64,000 nucleotides of DNA from Nocardioides furvisabuli (GTDB lineage: Bacteria > Actinomycetota > Actinomycetes > Propionibacteriales > Nocardioidaceae), in the NCBI RefSeq assembly GCF_021083185.1, contig NZ_JAIGQB010000003.1, positions 62,001 to 126,000 of the forward strand, given 5' to 3'. How positions within the stretch are numbered: the stretch's first letter is position 1; each line of letters starts with the position of its first letter. The notes under the pieces were generated by a model. It was not told where the DNA came from. It saw only the letters and a program-made list of their open reading frames with translations, and made no database searches. Of this stretch, positions 1-6,784 are shown in pieces. The position numbers and the translations under genes were made by a program.

Positions 1-691
1 CCGAGCCGCCCGCGGAGTCGGCGTCGTCCGAGAGGACCTGCCCGGTCGAGTCCGCGACGGTGACGCGCGCCGGGTCGAGGCCGTCGACGCTGGAGGCGAC
101 GAGGTGGACGATCGCCTGCACCTGGTCGGGCCCGAGGCTGGTGCCGCCACGGGTGGCGACCAGGACCGAGGCGGTCGCAGGGTCCTGCTCCTCGACGAAG
201 ACCTGCTTGGGCGGCAGCGCCAGGTGCACCACGGCGGTCTCCACCCCGTCGATGGCCTCGACGGTCGAGGCGAGCTCGCCCTCCATCGCGCGCTTGAAGT
301 CGGTCTGCTCCTTGAACTGCGAGGTGGAGATGTCCTGGCCGTCGAGCAGTGCGTAGCCGGTGTCGCCGGCCCCCGAGGGGATGCCCTCCCCGCTCAGCGC
401 GATGCGGGTCGAGTAGACCTCGTCCCGGGGGACCGAGATCGTGCCGCCGCCGCCGCCGATCTGGTAAGGCACGCCGTCGGCGGCGAGCTGCTCGACCACC
501 GCAGAGGCGTCCTCGGCCGACAGGTTGGAGTAGAGCGGGGAGTACGACGGGGCCGAGGCCCAGCGGAAGACCATGACGGCGGCGAGGAGCAGGGCGCCGG
601 TCCCGACGACGGCCACGACCTTCTGGCCGGGGCTGAACGAGGAGAAGGTACGGCGGTGGCGCTCGAGCGCGCGCGTGAGACCGGCCCTCAT
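1..691 (-). CDS. fliF: Flagellar M-ring protein FliF (N-terminal part, runs off the window)
   Basis: FliF forms the MS ring of the flagellar basal body in the inner membrane and anchors the C ring and export gate. The visible 230 residues begin [19 protein letters not shown], followed by a hydrophobic membrane segment (about residues 25-43) and the periplasmic YscJ/FliF ring-building domain, recognisable by [24 protein letters not shown] and the stretch [16 protein letters not shown]. The ATG at 691 overlaps the fliE stop by 4 bases, so the two are translationally coupled. The C-terminal half, including the second membrane segment and the FliG-binding tail, lies beyond position 1. Confidence 0.95.
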   Translation of the reverse strand, partial: MRAGLTRALERHRRTFSSFSPGQKVVAVVGTGALLLAAVMVFRWASAPSYSPLYSNLSAEDASAVVEQLAADGVPYQIGGGGGTISVPRDEVYSTRIALSGEGIPSGAGDTGYALLDGQDISTSQFKEQTDFKRAMEGELASTVEAIDGVETAVVHLALPPKQVFVEEQDPATASVLVATRGGTSLGPDQVQAIVHLVASSVDGLDPARVTVADSTGQVLSDDADSAGGS

Positions 692-1017
692 CCGACCTGC
701 ATCCGCATGATCTCGGAGAACGCCTCGATGGCCTTGTTGCGCACCGCGACCGTGAGCTTGGTGGCCACGTCGGCCTCGGTGGCGGCCAGGGTGTAGTCGT
801 GGATGTTGGGCAGGGTGCCCGACGCCGCGCGCACGGCGAGGGAGTCAGCGGTGTCCTGGACGCCCTCGAGGCGCTCGAGACCGTCGAGCACCATGCTGCC
901 GAAGTCGGCGCCGCGGGCGGAGGTGACCGCCGCGGACGCACCCGCTGTCGGTGCCGTGACAGCCGGCGCGGCGAGGGGCATGAAGCCGCCGATCGCCTCG
1001 ATGCCGCCGATGCTCAT
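688..1017 (-). CDS. fliE: Flagellar hook-basal body protein FliE
   Basis: A 109-residue protein of normal FliE length. FliE is a small export substrate that joins the MS ring to the proximal rod. The C-terminal half (from about residue 40) carries the family features: [16 protein letters not shown], then [22 protein letters not shown] and the terminal MRMQVG. It lies between flgC and fliF, the usual flgB-flgC-fliE-fliF order. Its ATG at 1017 shares one base with the flgC stop and its own stop overlaps the fliF start. Confidence 0.95.
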   Translation of the reverse strand: MSIGGIEAIGGFMPLAAPAVTAPTAGASAAVTSARGADFGSMVLDGLERLEGVQDTADSLAVRAASGTLPNIHDYTLAATEADVATKLTVAVRNKAIEAFSEIMRMQVG

Positions 1018-1409
1018 CAGCGCTGCCCGATCTGGAGCGCGGCGGTGTAGGTGTCCTGGGCGGTCTTGGTCACCTGGACCGAGGCCTGGAAGCCGCGCTG
1101 CGCCTGCACGAGCGAGGTCATCTGGACCGACATGTCCATCGCGGGCAGCCGGACGTTGCCGTCCGCGTCGGCGAGGGGGCTGTCGGGGGCGTAGGTCAGC
1201 ACGCCCTGCGCGTCACCGAGCTCGATGCCGCTGACGTCGACACCGCCCTCCGGGCGCGCGGTGGCCACGACCATCTGCTCCTGGAAGGCGTCCTCGCCCG
1301 TCGCGCGCACGGTGTTGGCGTTGGCGATGTTGTGCGCGAGGGCGTCCAGCCAGGTCTGGTGCATGCCCAGGCTGCTGTTGGCGATGCGCAGCATGTCGAA
1401 GGCGCCCAT
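1017..1409 (-). CDS. flgC: Flagellar basal-body rod protein FlgC
   Basis: A 130-residue proximal rod protein. The N-terminus ([20 protein letters not shown], then [13 protein letters not shown]) is the flg_bb_rod signature, and the C-terminus has the axial-family helix around [20 protein letters not shown]. FlgC assembles on FliE/FlgB to form the rod driveshaft in the periplasm or cell wall. The start ATG at 1409 shares one base with the flgB stop (TGATG), so it is coupled to flgB. Its length is normal for the family. Confidence 0.96.
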   Translation of the reverse strand: MGAFDMLRIANSSLGMHQTWLDALAHNIANANTVRATGEDAFQEQMVVATARPEGGVDVSGIELGDAQGVLTYAPDSPLADADGNVRLPAMDMSVQMTSLVQAQRGFQASVQVTKTAQDTYTAALQIGQR

Positions 1410-1768
1410 CAGAAGCTGCCGGCCGCGGTGGTGACGAGCGCGTAGTGGTCGGAGACCGCACGGGTCATCATCTGGTACTGGAACTGCGACTGCACCGCCG
1501 AGAGCGACTCGTGGCGCAGGTCGACGTTGTTGCCGTCGGCGCCCACCGGGGCGTTGGTCAAGGTGGCGACCGCGGTCACGCCGCCGACGGCCATCCGGCC
1601 GCGCTCGATCGCCGCGGACAACGAGGACTCGAAGTCGACGTTCGTGGCGCGGAAGCCGGGGGTGTCGACGTTCGCGATGTTGTGGGCGATCACGTTCTGC
1701 CGGGTCGCGAGGCCGTCGAGGGCCGTGGCGAGCACGGACGTGACGGCGTCGGGCATGCCGAGGGACAC
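1409..1768 (-). CDS. flgB: Flagellar basal-body rod protein FlgB
   Basis: A 119-residue proximal rod protein with the family motif RQNVIAHNIANVDTPGFRA near residues 19-37 and a C-terminal helix (SQFQYQMMTRAVSDHYALV). I chose the GTG at 1768 because AGGAG lies 5 bases upstream and 119 residues is the usual FlgB length. The frame stays open upstream to 1930, but that part does not resemble FlgB. It is the first gene of the flgB-flgC-fliE-fliF operon. A sigma-28-like promoter sits about 70 bases upstream. Confidence 0.93.
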   Translation of the reverse strand: MSLGMPDAVTSVLATALDGLATRQNVIAHNIANVDTPGFRATNVDFESSLSAAIERGRMAVGGVTAVATLTNAPVGADGNNVDLRHESLSAVQSQFQYQMMTRAVSDHYALVTTAAGSF

Positions 1769-1838
1769 GGGGACTCCTGCAGGAGAAATCGGTGCCGGTC
1801 CGTCGGCGGTGGGGGTGAGCGCTCCGTGCTCCCCCTCC

Positions 1839-1865
1839 GCATCGGCCCCCGCCTGCTCCCCTTGA
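1839..1865 (-). promoter_or_regulatory. Sigma-28 (FliA)-type promoter for flgB operon
   Basis: Read on the minus strand, TCAA (1865-1862) is followed by a 15-base spacer and GCCGATGC (1846-1839). The FliA/SigD consensus is TAAA-N15-GCCGATAA, so 3 of 4 and 6 of 8 positions match with exact spacing. Initiation would fall roughly 65 bases upstream of the flgB GTG. The fliA gene is encoded 3 kb away in the same locus. This is a sequence match only. Confidence 0.55.
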
Positions 1866-1928
1866 GGAAAACTTTCAGCAGTCTTGGGCCCAGCGTGAAG
1901 ATCGGGACCAACGGGCCCCGCCCGCACC

Positions 1929-1944
1929 ACCCGAACGGGCCATG
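1929..1944 (-). promoter_or_regulatory. Putative flagellar regulator site upstream of flgB
   Basis: On the minus strand this reads CATGGCCCGTTCGGGT. Its first 15 bases match 14 of 15 bases of the perfect palindrome at 6126-6145 between fliA and flgN. It lies about 65 bases upstream of the predicted flgB -35 box, a position suited to an activator. The binding protein is unknown. Confidence 0.4.
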
Positions 1945-1985
1945 CCGCACCACCCGCGCGGGCCGTTCGTCAGGCGGAGACGTCG

Positions 1986-2354
1986 TCAGGCAGAGACGTC
2001 GACGTACGCCGGACCGTGGGGGCGCTGCGCCGGCGTCGAGCGGCGTGCCCGGTCGAGGTCCTGGTGCGAGCGCTCGAGGGCCCGCGCGAGCTCCTCGCGC
2101 ACCTCGTCCTGGCGCCGGAGCAGGTCGTGGGCCTGCTCACGCAGCGCGGGCGGCACCGGTCCCTCGACGGGCGGCGGTGTCCAGGCGGGCCGTACGCCGT
2201 CCGGGACGCGGGACGGGTCCGCCACGAGCAGCTCCGCCAGCCGGACCTCGAGCTCGAGACCGGCGAGCGCCCGCTGCCAGGCCACCGTCGTCGTCGCCGC
2301 AGCGGGGGTCGGCCCGCCGCGGCCCTGGTCACCGGCCGGCGAGCGGCCGATCAT
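1986..2354 (-). CDS. Small protein downstream of fliS, unknown (FliT-like position)
   Basis: A 122-residue protein that I do not recognise by sequence. Its ATG at 2354 overlaps the fliS stop (ATGA), so it is coupled to fliS and probably serves the same filament-assembly step. In many bacteria the gene after fliDS is fliT, the FliD chaperone. The second half is strongly helical and charged (PPALREQAHDLLRRQDEVRE, then ELARALERSHQDLDRAR), as expected for a small helical chaperone. The N-terminal third is Gly/Pro/Ala-rich. A 16-bp near-perfect tandem repeat covers its last codons and the bases beyond the stop. Confidence 0.7.
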   Translation of the reverse strand: MIGRSPAGDQGRGGPTPAAATTTVAWQRALAGLELEVRLAELLVADPSRVPDGVRPAWTPPPVEGPVPPALREQAHDLLRRQDEVREELARALERSHQDLDRARRSTPAQRPHGPAYVDVSA

Positions 2355-2731
2355 GCCGAGACGGCGGTCTCGACCGCCGCCTCCCGCCACGCCTCCGCGA
2401 GACCCTCGACGAGCTCGAGGCAGTGCGTGGTCTTGTCGGTGTCGCGGTCGACGTTGGCGCGCACGAGCTGCACCATGAGGTGGGAGTAGAGGCCGCTGAG
2501 GGCCGGGCTGCCGTCCCAGACGTCCGGGCGCAGCGACGACTGGAGCAGCGCGATGATGTCCTGCGCGTGCAGCAGCTGGGTGTGGGCCGTGGCGTGGTCG
2601 CCGACCTGCTGGGCGGCGAGCGCGCGGCGGCAGTCGAGGGCGAGCCGGTCGTAGAGCATCACCAGCAGGCGGGCCGGGCTGGCGGTCTCGACCGATGCCT
2701 GCACGTAGGCGGCGGGGGTGGGGTAGGCCAT
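2351..2731 (-). CDS. fliS: Flagellar export chaperone FliS
   Basis: A 126-residue FliS. It binds the disordered C-terminus of flagellin in the cytosol and prevents premature polymerisation. Family features are the start MAYPTPAAYVQASVETASPA, then RLLVMLYDRLALDCRRA in helix 1, and the later LYSHLMVQLVRANVDRD. The start follows fliD by 10 bases, with AAGGA upstream. It sits between fliD and an unknown small gene with overlapping ends, in the common fliD-fliS order. Confidence 0.95.
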   Translation of the reverse strand: MAYPTPAAYVQASVETASPARLLVMLYDRLALDCRRALAAQQVGDHATAHTQLLHAQDIIALLQSSLRPDVWDGSPALSGLYSHLMVQLVRANVDRDTDKTTHCLELVEGLAEAWREAAVETAVSA

Positions 2732-2741
2732 GGTGCTGTCC

Positions 2742-4073
2742 TTAGCTTCCCGAGGTCGGGAGGGAGGAGATCTGGCCCGCCAGCCAGGCCGACTGGCTGT
2801 TCATCTGGCTGAGGGCTGTCTCGAGGGCGGTGAACTGCCGGGTGAGGGTGGCGCGCCGCATCTCCAGGCGGTCGTCCCAGGCCTCGACGCCGTCGTTGAG
2901 ACGACGGATCGAGGTGGTGCGACCCGCGATGGCGGTGGTCAGCGAGCCGGTGTACTTGTCGCTCGCCGCGGACGCTGCGGCGGCGATGCGGTCCATCAGC
3001 CCCGAACCGCCGGCCAGGCGGGACCGGACGTCCGCCGGATCGGCCACGAAGCTCTCGCGCAGCCTGGCCTCGTCGAGGACCAGACGACCCGTGCGGTCGG
3101 TCTGGATCCCGACGTCGGCCATGGTCGCGCCGTCACCGGAGAAGACGGTTGCGAGCAGGACGGAGCGCACGTCGCGCACCCCCGAGTCGCCGTTGAGCAG
3201 GCCCGCGGTCTTACCGGCGGGGTTGAAGGCGGTCAGCGAGTCGATCTCGGCGAGCGTGGCGTTGACCGCCTCGACCACCGACTTCACCCTGGCCACCATC
3301 GCGTCGGGGTCCGCGGCCACGGAGACCTCGCCGGATCCCGTCGCGGCCGCGCCGAGCGTGACGGTGAGCCCGGGAGCCAGGTCAGCGAAGGTGTTGGTGG
3401 TCGAGGTGACCATGATCCCCTCGCCGACGGTGACCTGGGCGTCGCGCCCGGGACGTACGACGGCGCCCCCGAGCAGCGCGTCGCCGCTCGAGGCGTCGGT
3501 GAGGCTGAAGTCCCCTGCCGCGCCCGTGCCTGCCGACTCCACGACCAGCCGGAACTCGTCAGCGCCGACTCGCACCGCGGTGGCCCGCAGCCCGGTGGCG
3601 TTGAGAGGGTCGTTGATCGCCGAGACCAGCCCGCGGAGCGTGCCGTCGGTCGTCAGGTCGAGCGGCGCCGTGCCGTCGAGACGGTCGAGACGCACCGAGG
3701 CGGGGGTCGTCCCGGCGGCGTCGAGGCCCACCGCCGAGGCGTGCTCGAGCCGGTGGGCAGCAGCCGTGCGGTCGACCCGCAGGGAGAAGCCCCCGGGCGT
3801 CGCCGTCGGGCCGGCCACCACCGAGACGGCAGTGAGCGTGGAGGTGGCGGTGAGGGCGTTCCAGCTCGTGGGTCGGGTCAGGTCGCGCGCCTGGGTGGCG
3901 AGCGAGGCGATCCGCGCGTTGAGCGTCTGGAGGGCGTTGACCTCGAGCTGCTCGCGGCTGGCGCGACTCCTGAGCCGGGTCTGCGGTGCCGCCTCGAGCT
4001 GCATGAGCTGCGAGATCAAGGTGGCGGTGTCCAGGCCGCTGGCCAGGCCGCTGATGCTGGCTGAACCGCTCAT
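2742..4073 (-). CDS. fliD: Flagellar filament cap protein FliD
   Basis: A 443-residue hook-associated protein 2, which caps the growing filament and folds incoming flagellin. The N-terminus (MSGSASISGLASGLDTATLI, then SQLMQLEAAPQTRLR) is the FliD_N signature. The C-terminal FliD_C region carries the coiled segments TTSIRRLNDGVEAWDDRLEM and TRQFTALETALSQMNSQSAW. I chose the ATG at 4073 because AGGAGG lies 4 bases upstream and homologues start with this motif. It lies between fliC and fliS. A strong hairpin separates it from fliC, so it probably has some independent expression. Confidence 0.95.
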   Translation of the reverse strand: MSGSASISGLASGLDTATLISQLMQLEAAPQTRLRSRASREQLEVNALQTLNARIASLATQARDLTRPTSWNALTATSTLTAVSVVAGPTATPGGFSLRVDRTAAAHRLEHASAVGLDAAGTTPASVRLDRLDGTAPLDLTTDGTLRGLVSAINDPLNATGLRATAVRVGADEFRLVVESAGTGAAGDFSLTDASSGDALLGGAVVRPGRDAQVTVGEGIMVTSTTNTFADLAPGLTVTLGAAATGSGEVSVAADPDAMVARVKSVVEAVNATLAEIDSLTAFNPAGKTAGLLNGDSGVRDVRSVLLATVFSGDGATMADVGIQTDRTGRLVLDEARLRESFVADPADVRSRLAGGSGLMDRIAAAASAASDKYTGSLTTAIAGRTTSIRRLNDGVEAWDDRLEMRRATLTRQFTALETALSQMNSQSAWLAGQISSLPTSGS

Positions 4074-4102
4074 CGTGCCTCCTCGGGCCGACCGGTGTGA
4101 CG

Positions 4103-4135
4103 GACGGGTGGGCCGGTCGTGCCGGCCCACCCGTC
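4103..4135 (-). terminator. Hairpin terminator after fliC
   Basis: Perfect 14-bp inverted repeat: GACGGGTGGGCCGG at 4103-4116 pairs with CCGGCCCACCCGTC at 4122-4135 around a 5-base loop. It lies between the fliC stop (4162) and the fliD start (4073). There is no T tract, as is common for GC-rich actinobacterial terminators. It would uncouple abundant flagellin transcripts from fliD. Confidence 0.75.
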
Positions 4136-4161
4136 AGTGCGGAGGGGTGTCGGACCAGGCG

Positions 4162-4998
4162 TCAGCGCAGGAGCTGCAGGACGCCCTGCGAGGCCTGGTT
4201 GGCCTGCGCGAGCATCGCGGTGCCGGCCTGGGACAGGATCTGCGAGCGGGTGAAGCTCATCATCTCCTGCGCCATGTCGGTGTCGCGGATCCGGCTCTCG
4301 GAGGCGGAGAGGTTCTCCACCGCCACGTTGAGCGAGTTGACGGTGCTCTCGAAGCGGTTCTGCGACGCACCCAGGGTGGCGCGAGCGGCCGAGACGTCGC
4401 TGATCTGGGAGTCGATGGCGCTCAGGTCCGTGGCCGTCGTCGGGTCGTAGCCGGCCGCGGCCAGGTTGGTGCCCACCGTCGCGACTGCGGTGGCGACCGC
4501 CGAGACGTTGGTGAGGTCGACGTTGACGGTCTCACCCTCGTTGGCGCCGGTCTGGAACGTCAGCGACGCGTTGGTGCCGTCGAGCAGCTTGGTGCCGTTG
4601 AAGTTGGTCCGCTCCGCGATGTCGGTCAACGCCTCGCTGAGCTGGGTGACCTCCTCGGCGATGTAGCCGCGCGCGGTGTCGTCCACCGAGCCGGTGTTGG
4701 ACGCCTGGACCGTGAGGTCGCGGACCCGCTGCAGGATCGAGTGCACCTCGGTGAGGGCGCCCTCCGCGGTCTGGACGACGGAGATGCCGTCCTGGGCGTT
4801 GCGGACAGCAGCCTTGAGGCCACCGACCTGCGAGCGCAGGCCCTCCGAGATCGCGAGGCCGGCGGCGTCGTCGGCAGCGCGGTTGATGCGGAAGCCCGAG
4901 GACAGCTTCTCGAGCGACTTGGACATCTGGCCCTGGGTGACCGACAGGTTGCGGTACGAGTTGGCGGCGTCGATGTTCTGGTTGATGCGAAGACCCAT
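4162..4998 (-). CDS. fliC: Flagellin
   Basis: A 278-residue flagellin, short for the family, consisting almost only of the D0/D1 core with a small central insert. The N-terminal D0/D1 has MGLRINQNIDAANSYRNLSV, INRAADDAAGLAISEGLR and NAQDGISVVQTAEGAL. The middle has ERTNFNGTKLLDG. The C-terminus has ESRIRDTDMAQEMMSFTRSQ and ends QGVLQLLR. The ATG at 4998 was chosen from the invariant MGLRINQN start with AAGGAAA just upstream. The leader holds a sigma-28-like promoter and a GGA-loop hairpin, so FliA transcription and CsrA translational control are both likely. Confidence 0.97.
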   Translation of the reverse strand: MGLRINQNIDAANSYRNLSVTQGQMSKSLEKLSSGFRINRAADDAAGLAISEGLRSQVGGLKAAVRNAQDGISVVQTAEGALTEVHSILQRVRDLTVQASNTGSVDDTARGYIAEEVTQLSEALTDIAERTNFNGTKLLDGTNASLTFQTGANEGETVNVDLTNVSAVATAVATVGTNLAAAGYDPTTATDLSAIDSQISDVSAARATLGASQNRFESTVNSLNVAVENLSASESRIRDTDMAQEMMSFTRSQILSQAGTAMLAQANQASQGVLQLLR

Positions 4999-5003
4999 GA
5001 TGG

Positions 5004-5012
5004 TTTCCTTCC
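5004..5012 (-). promoter_or_regulatory. GGA-rich Shine-Dalgarno of fliC (candidate CsrA site 2)
   Basis: The minus-strand sequence GGAAGGAAA sits 5 bases before the ATG at 4998. It contains two GGA triplets inside the ribosome binding site. In B. subtilis hag, the second CsrA site likewise overlaps the Shine-Dalgarno. Confidence 0.5.
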
Positions 5013-5032
5013 GTGGTGGTGGATCACGTGCT

Positions 5033-5052
5033 GGAGTCCGTCCGTGGACTCC
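5033..5052 (-). promoter_or_regulatory. Leader hairpin with GGA loop (candidate CsrA site 1 of fliC)
   Basis: On the minus strand GGAGTCC (5052-5046) and GGACTCC (5039-5033) form a perfect 7-bp stem around the six-base loop ACGGAC. A GGA exposed in a short hairpin loop is the classic CsrA/RsmE recognition element. It lies just downstream of the predicted fliC start of transcription, about 35 bases upstream of the start codon. fliW and csrA are in the same locus. Confidence 0.6.
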
Positions 5053-5062
5053 GTCGACGTCC

Positions 5063-5089
5063 TGTTCGGCGGGCCGGCGGCCCACCTGA
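5063..5089 (-). promoter_or_regulatory. Sigma-28 (FliA)-type promoter for fliC
   Basis: On the minus strand TCAG (5089-5086), a 15-base spacer, then GCCGAACA (5070-5063). This matches the FliA consensus at 6 of 8 positions of the -10 with exact spacing. The -35 is weaker. Initiation near 5056 would place the GGA-loop hairpin at the very 5' end of the mRNA. Confidence 0.5.
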
Positions 5090-5133
5090 GAGGTTCGACG
5101 AGCTTTTTCGCCGGACCTGCCCGGACCGACCGC

Positions 5134-6030
5134 TCAGGCGCTGGTCGCGACGCGGGGCCTGAAGGCGCTGACACTCGCGTGCCGCTCGGCCACGGCGGCG
5201 AAGTAGGCCTCGCGACGACGGGCAGCCACCCCGCCGGGTCGCTCGTGCGCCGGCACCAGCAGCGGGTCGAGCTGGGAGTTGATGGCGTCGCGCAGCAGCA
5301 CCATGGCCTCGGCGCGCAGCTGGGAGATCCGCGACTCGGTGACACCGAGCTCCTCGGCCAGCTCGGCCATGGGCTGCTCGGCGAGGAAGTAGCCCTCGAC
5401 GACGCGACGCAGCCGCTCGGGGAGCTCGGAGACCGCGTCGCCGAGGTAGGCGAGGAGCTCGGCGTGCTCGAGCGCCTGCTCGGGGGTGGGCGTCGTCGAG
5501 ACCAGCGCATCGGCGTACGCCCCCTGGGCGTCCGCGGCCTGCAGCGACATCACCTTGGCACGGGCGAGGTCCTCGCGGTTGGCGATCACGTCGTCCACCC
5601 CGATGCCTCGGGCGGAGGCGACCTCCGCGTCCGTGGGGACCCGTCCCAGGCTCTGGGCCAGGCGCGCGCGGACCTCGTCGAGGTCGCGGGCCGTGCGTCG
5701 TACGGCCCGCGTGGCCCAGTCGACGCCGCGCAGCTCGTCCAGCAACGCGCCGCGCACGCGGGTGGAGGCGTAGCGCGCGAAGGGCACCCCCCGCTCAGGC
5801 TCGAAGCCCCTCGCCGCCTGGACCAGGGCGGTGAGTCCCGCCGAGGTCAGGTCGTCGCGGTCGACGTGCCCGGGGACGCGCGAGAGGACCTCACGGACGA
5901 GGTGTCCGACGAGCGGGATGTGCGTCGTCACCAGCTCGTCGACGGTGGGGACCGGGTCCGCGGCGGGGGACGGGTCGAGCGTCGCAGGGTGGGACGGAGC
6001 GGGGAAGGCGTCAGTCGCGTGGGGGTGCAC
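5134..6030 (-). CDS. fliA: Flagellar RNA polymerase sigma factor FliA/SigD/WhiG type
   Basis: A 298-residue sigma-70 family factor of the FliA type, which directs RNA polymerase to late flagellar promoters. Region 2 is visible as LVGHLVREVLSRVPGHVDRD, then DLTSAGLTALVQAARGFEPE and FARYASTRVRGALLDELRGV. Region 3 follows with VPTDAEVASARGIGVDDV. Region 4 has LPERLRRVVEGYFLAEQPMA and the helix-turn-helix LGVTESRISQLRAEAM. The start is uncertain: GTG at 6030 is used here, the frame stays open to a TTG at 6090, and neither has a clear ribosome binding site. It is divergent from flgN, with a 20-bp palindrome midway. Confidence 0.88.
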   Translation of the reverse strand: MHPHATDAFPAPSHPATLDPSPAADPVPTVDELVTTHIPLVGHLVREVLSRVPGHVDRDDLTSAGLTALVQAARGFEPERGVPFARYASTRVRGALLDELRGVDWATRAVRRTARDLDEVRARLAQSLGRVPTDAEVASARGIGVDDVIANREDLARAKVMSLQAADAQGAYADALVSTTPTPEQALEHAELLAYLGDAVSELPERLRRVVEGYFLAEQPMAELAEELGVTESRISQLRAEAMVLLRDAINSQLDPLLVPAHERPGGVAARRREAYFAAVAERHASVSAFRPRVATSA

Positions 6031-6125
6031 GGAGGAGAGAGTTGACCAGTTTGTGGACTTCTCGTTGCCGAAATGCCCGGCGTGGTCCAACCGGGATCAA
6101 CATCGGGGACCCAGGTCCTGACGCA

Positions 6126-6145
6126 CATGGCCCGATCGGGCCATG
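6126..6145. promoter_or_regulatory. Perfect 20-bp palindrome between fliA and flgN
   Basis: CATGGCCCGATCGGGCCATG is a perfect palindrome lying about 100 bases from both the fliA and the flgN starts. Fourteen of 15 bases of one side recur upstream of flgB at 1930-1944. The symmetry and position suggest a dimeric transcription factor acting on both divergent transcripts. Confidence 0.55.
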
Positions 6146-6246
6146 GCGGCCTGCCCCGTCCACGCGCGTCGCCATGACCCGGCACACGGGCGGGCTGCCC
6201 GCCACGGAGGCCTCGGGTCGTCCTCGATGTCGGGCGAACTCCTCAG

Positions 6247-6783
6247 GTGGCCCTCCCGACGGTCGATCAGTCCGGCGTGAACCTCATCGACGACCGCTTC
6301 GCGACCATGGAGCGCCTCTCGCTGGTGCTGTGGCGCGAGCGCGAGCTGCTCGAGGAGCTCCACTACCGCCTCGAGGTCGAGCAGCTGGTCCTGGCCAGCG
6401 GCCGCAGCCGCTGGTTGTCCCACGCCACCCGCGACATCGACTCGCTCCTGGGCACCGTCCGCGAGACCGAGGTCCTGCGAGCGGTGGCCGCGGACGAGGC
6501 CGCCGAGGCGGCGGGGATGAGCGCGAACCCGAGCCTGGCCGCGCTCGCCGAGGCCGCGGACGAGCCGTGGGGCACGATCCTCACCGAGCACCGCGAGGCG
6601 TTCGTGGCGCTCACCAGCGAGATCACCACGCTCGCCGACTCCAACAAGCACCTCATCTCGGCCGGCTACCGCTCCGCCCGCGAGACGCTGCTCTCCCTCG
6701 GGGACTCCGTCGACGGCTACGGCGCCGACGGCACCGCGACCGCCGACCCGCTGCGCAACCGGCTCGTGGACAGGAGCCTGTGA
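6247..6783 (+). CDS. flgN: FlgN-type flagellar chaperone
   Basis: A 178-residue helical protein placed immediately before flgK and flgL, whose products FlgN chaperones during export. Sequence support is moderate: VNLIDDRFATMERLSLVLWR, ERELLEELHYRLEVEQLVLA and a later AFVALTSEITTLADSNKHLI give the long-helix pattern of FlgN, with the Leu-rich spacing seen in actinobacterial members. The C-terminal 20 residues look disordered. The start is the GTG at 6247 with only a weak ribosome binding site, and a GTG or ATG a few codons later is possible. The stop lies one base before the flgK start. Confidence 0.78.
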   Translation: MALPTVDQSGVNLIDDRFATMERLSLVLWRERELLEELHYRLEVEQLVLASGRSRWLSHATRDIDSLLGTVRETEVLRAVAADEAAEAAGMSANPSLAALAEAADEPWGTILTEHREAFVALTSEITTLADSNKHLISAGYRSARETLLSLGDSVDGYGADGTATADPLRNRLVDRSL

Positions 6784-6784
6784 G

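Noticed and set aside
2830..6045. A very long plus-strand open frame across fliD, fliC and fliA
   Set aside because: It is antisense to well supported flagellar genes and its translation has no family resemblance; high GC makes stop codons rare on the opposite strand.
6067..6074. GCCGAAAT as another sigma-28 -10 box near fliA
   Set aside because: No TAAA-like element lies 15 bases upstream, and it would point toward flgN from inside the possible 5' extension of fliA.
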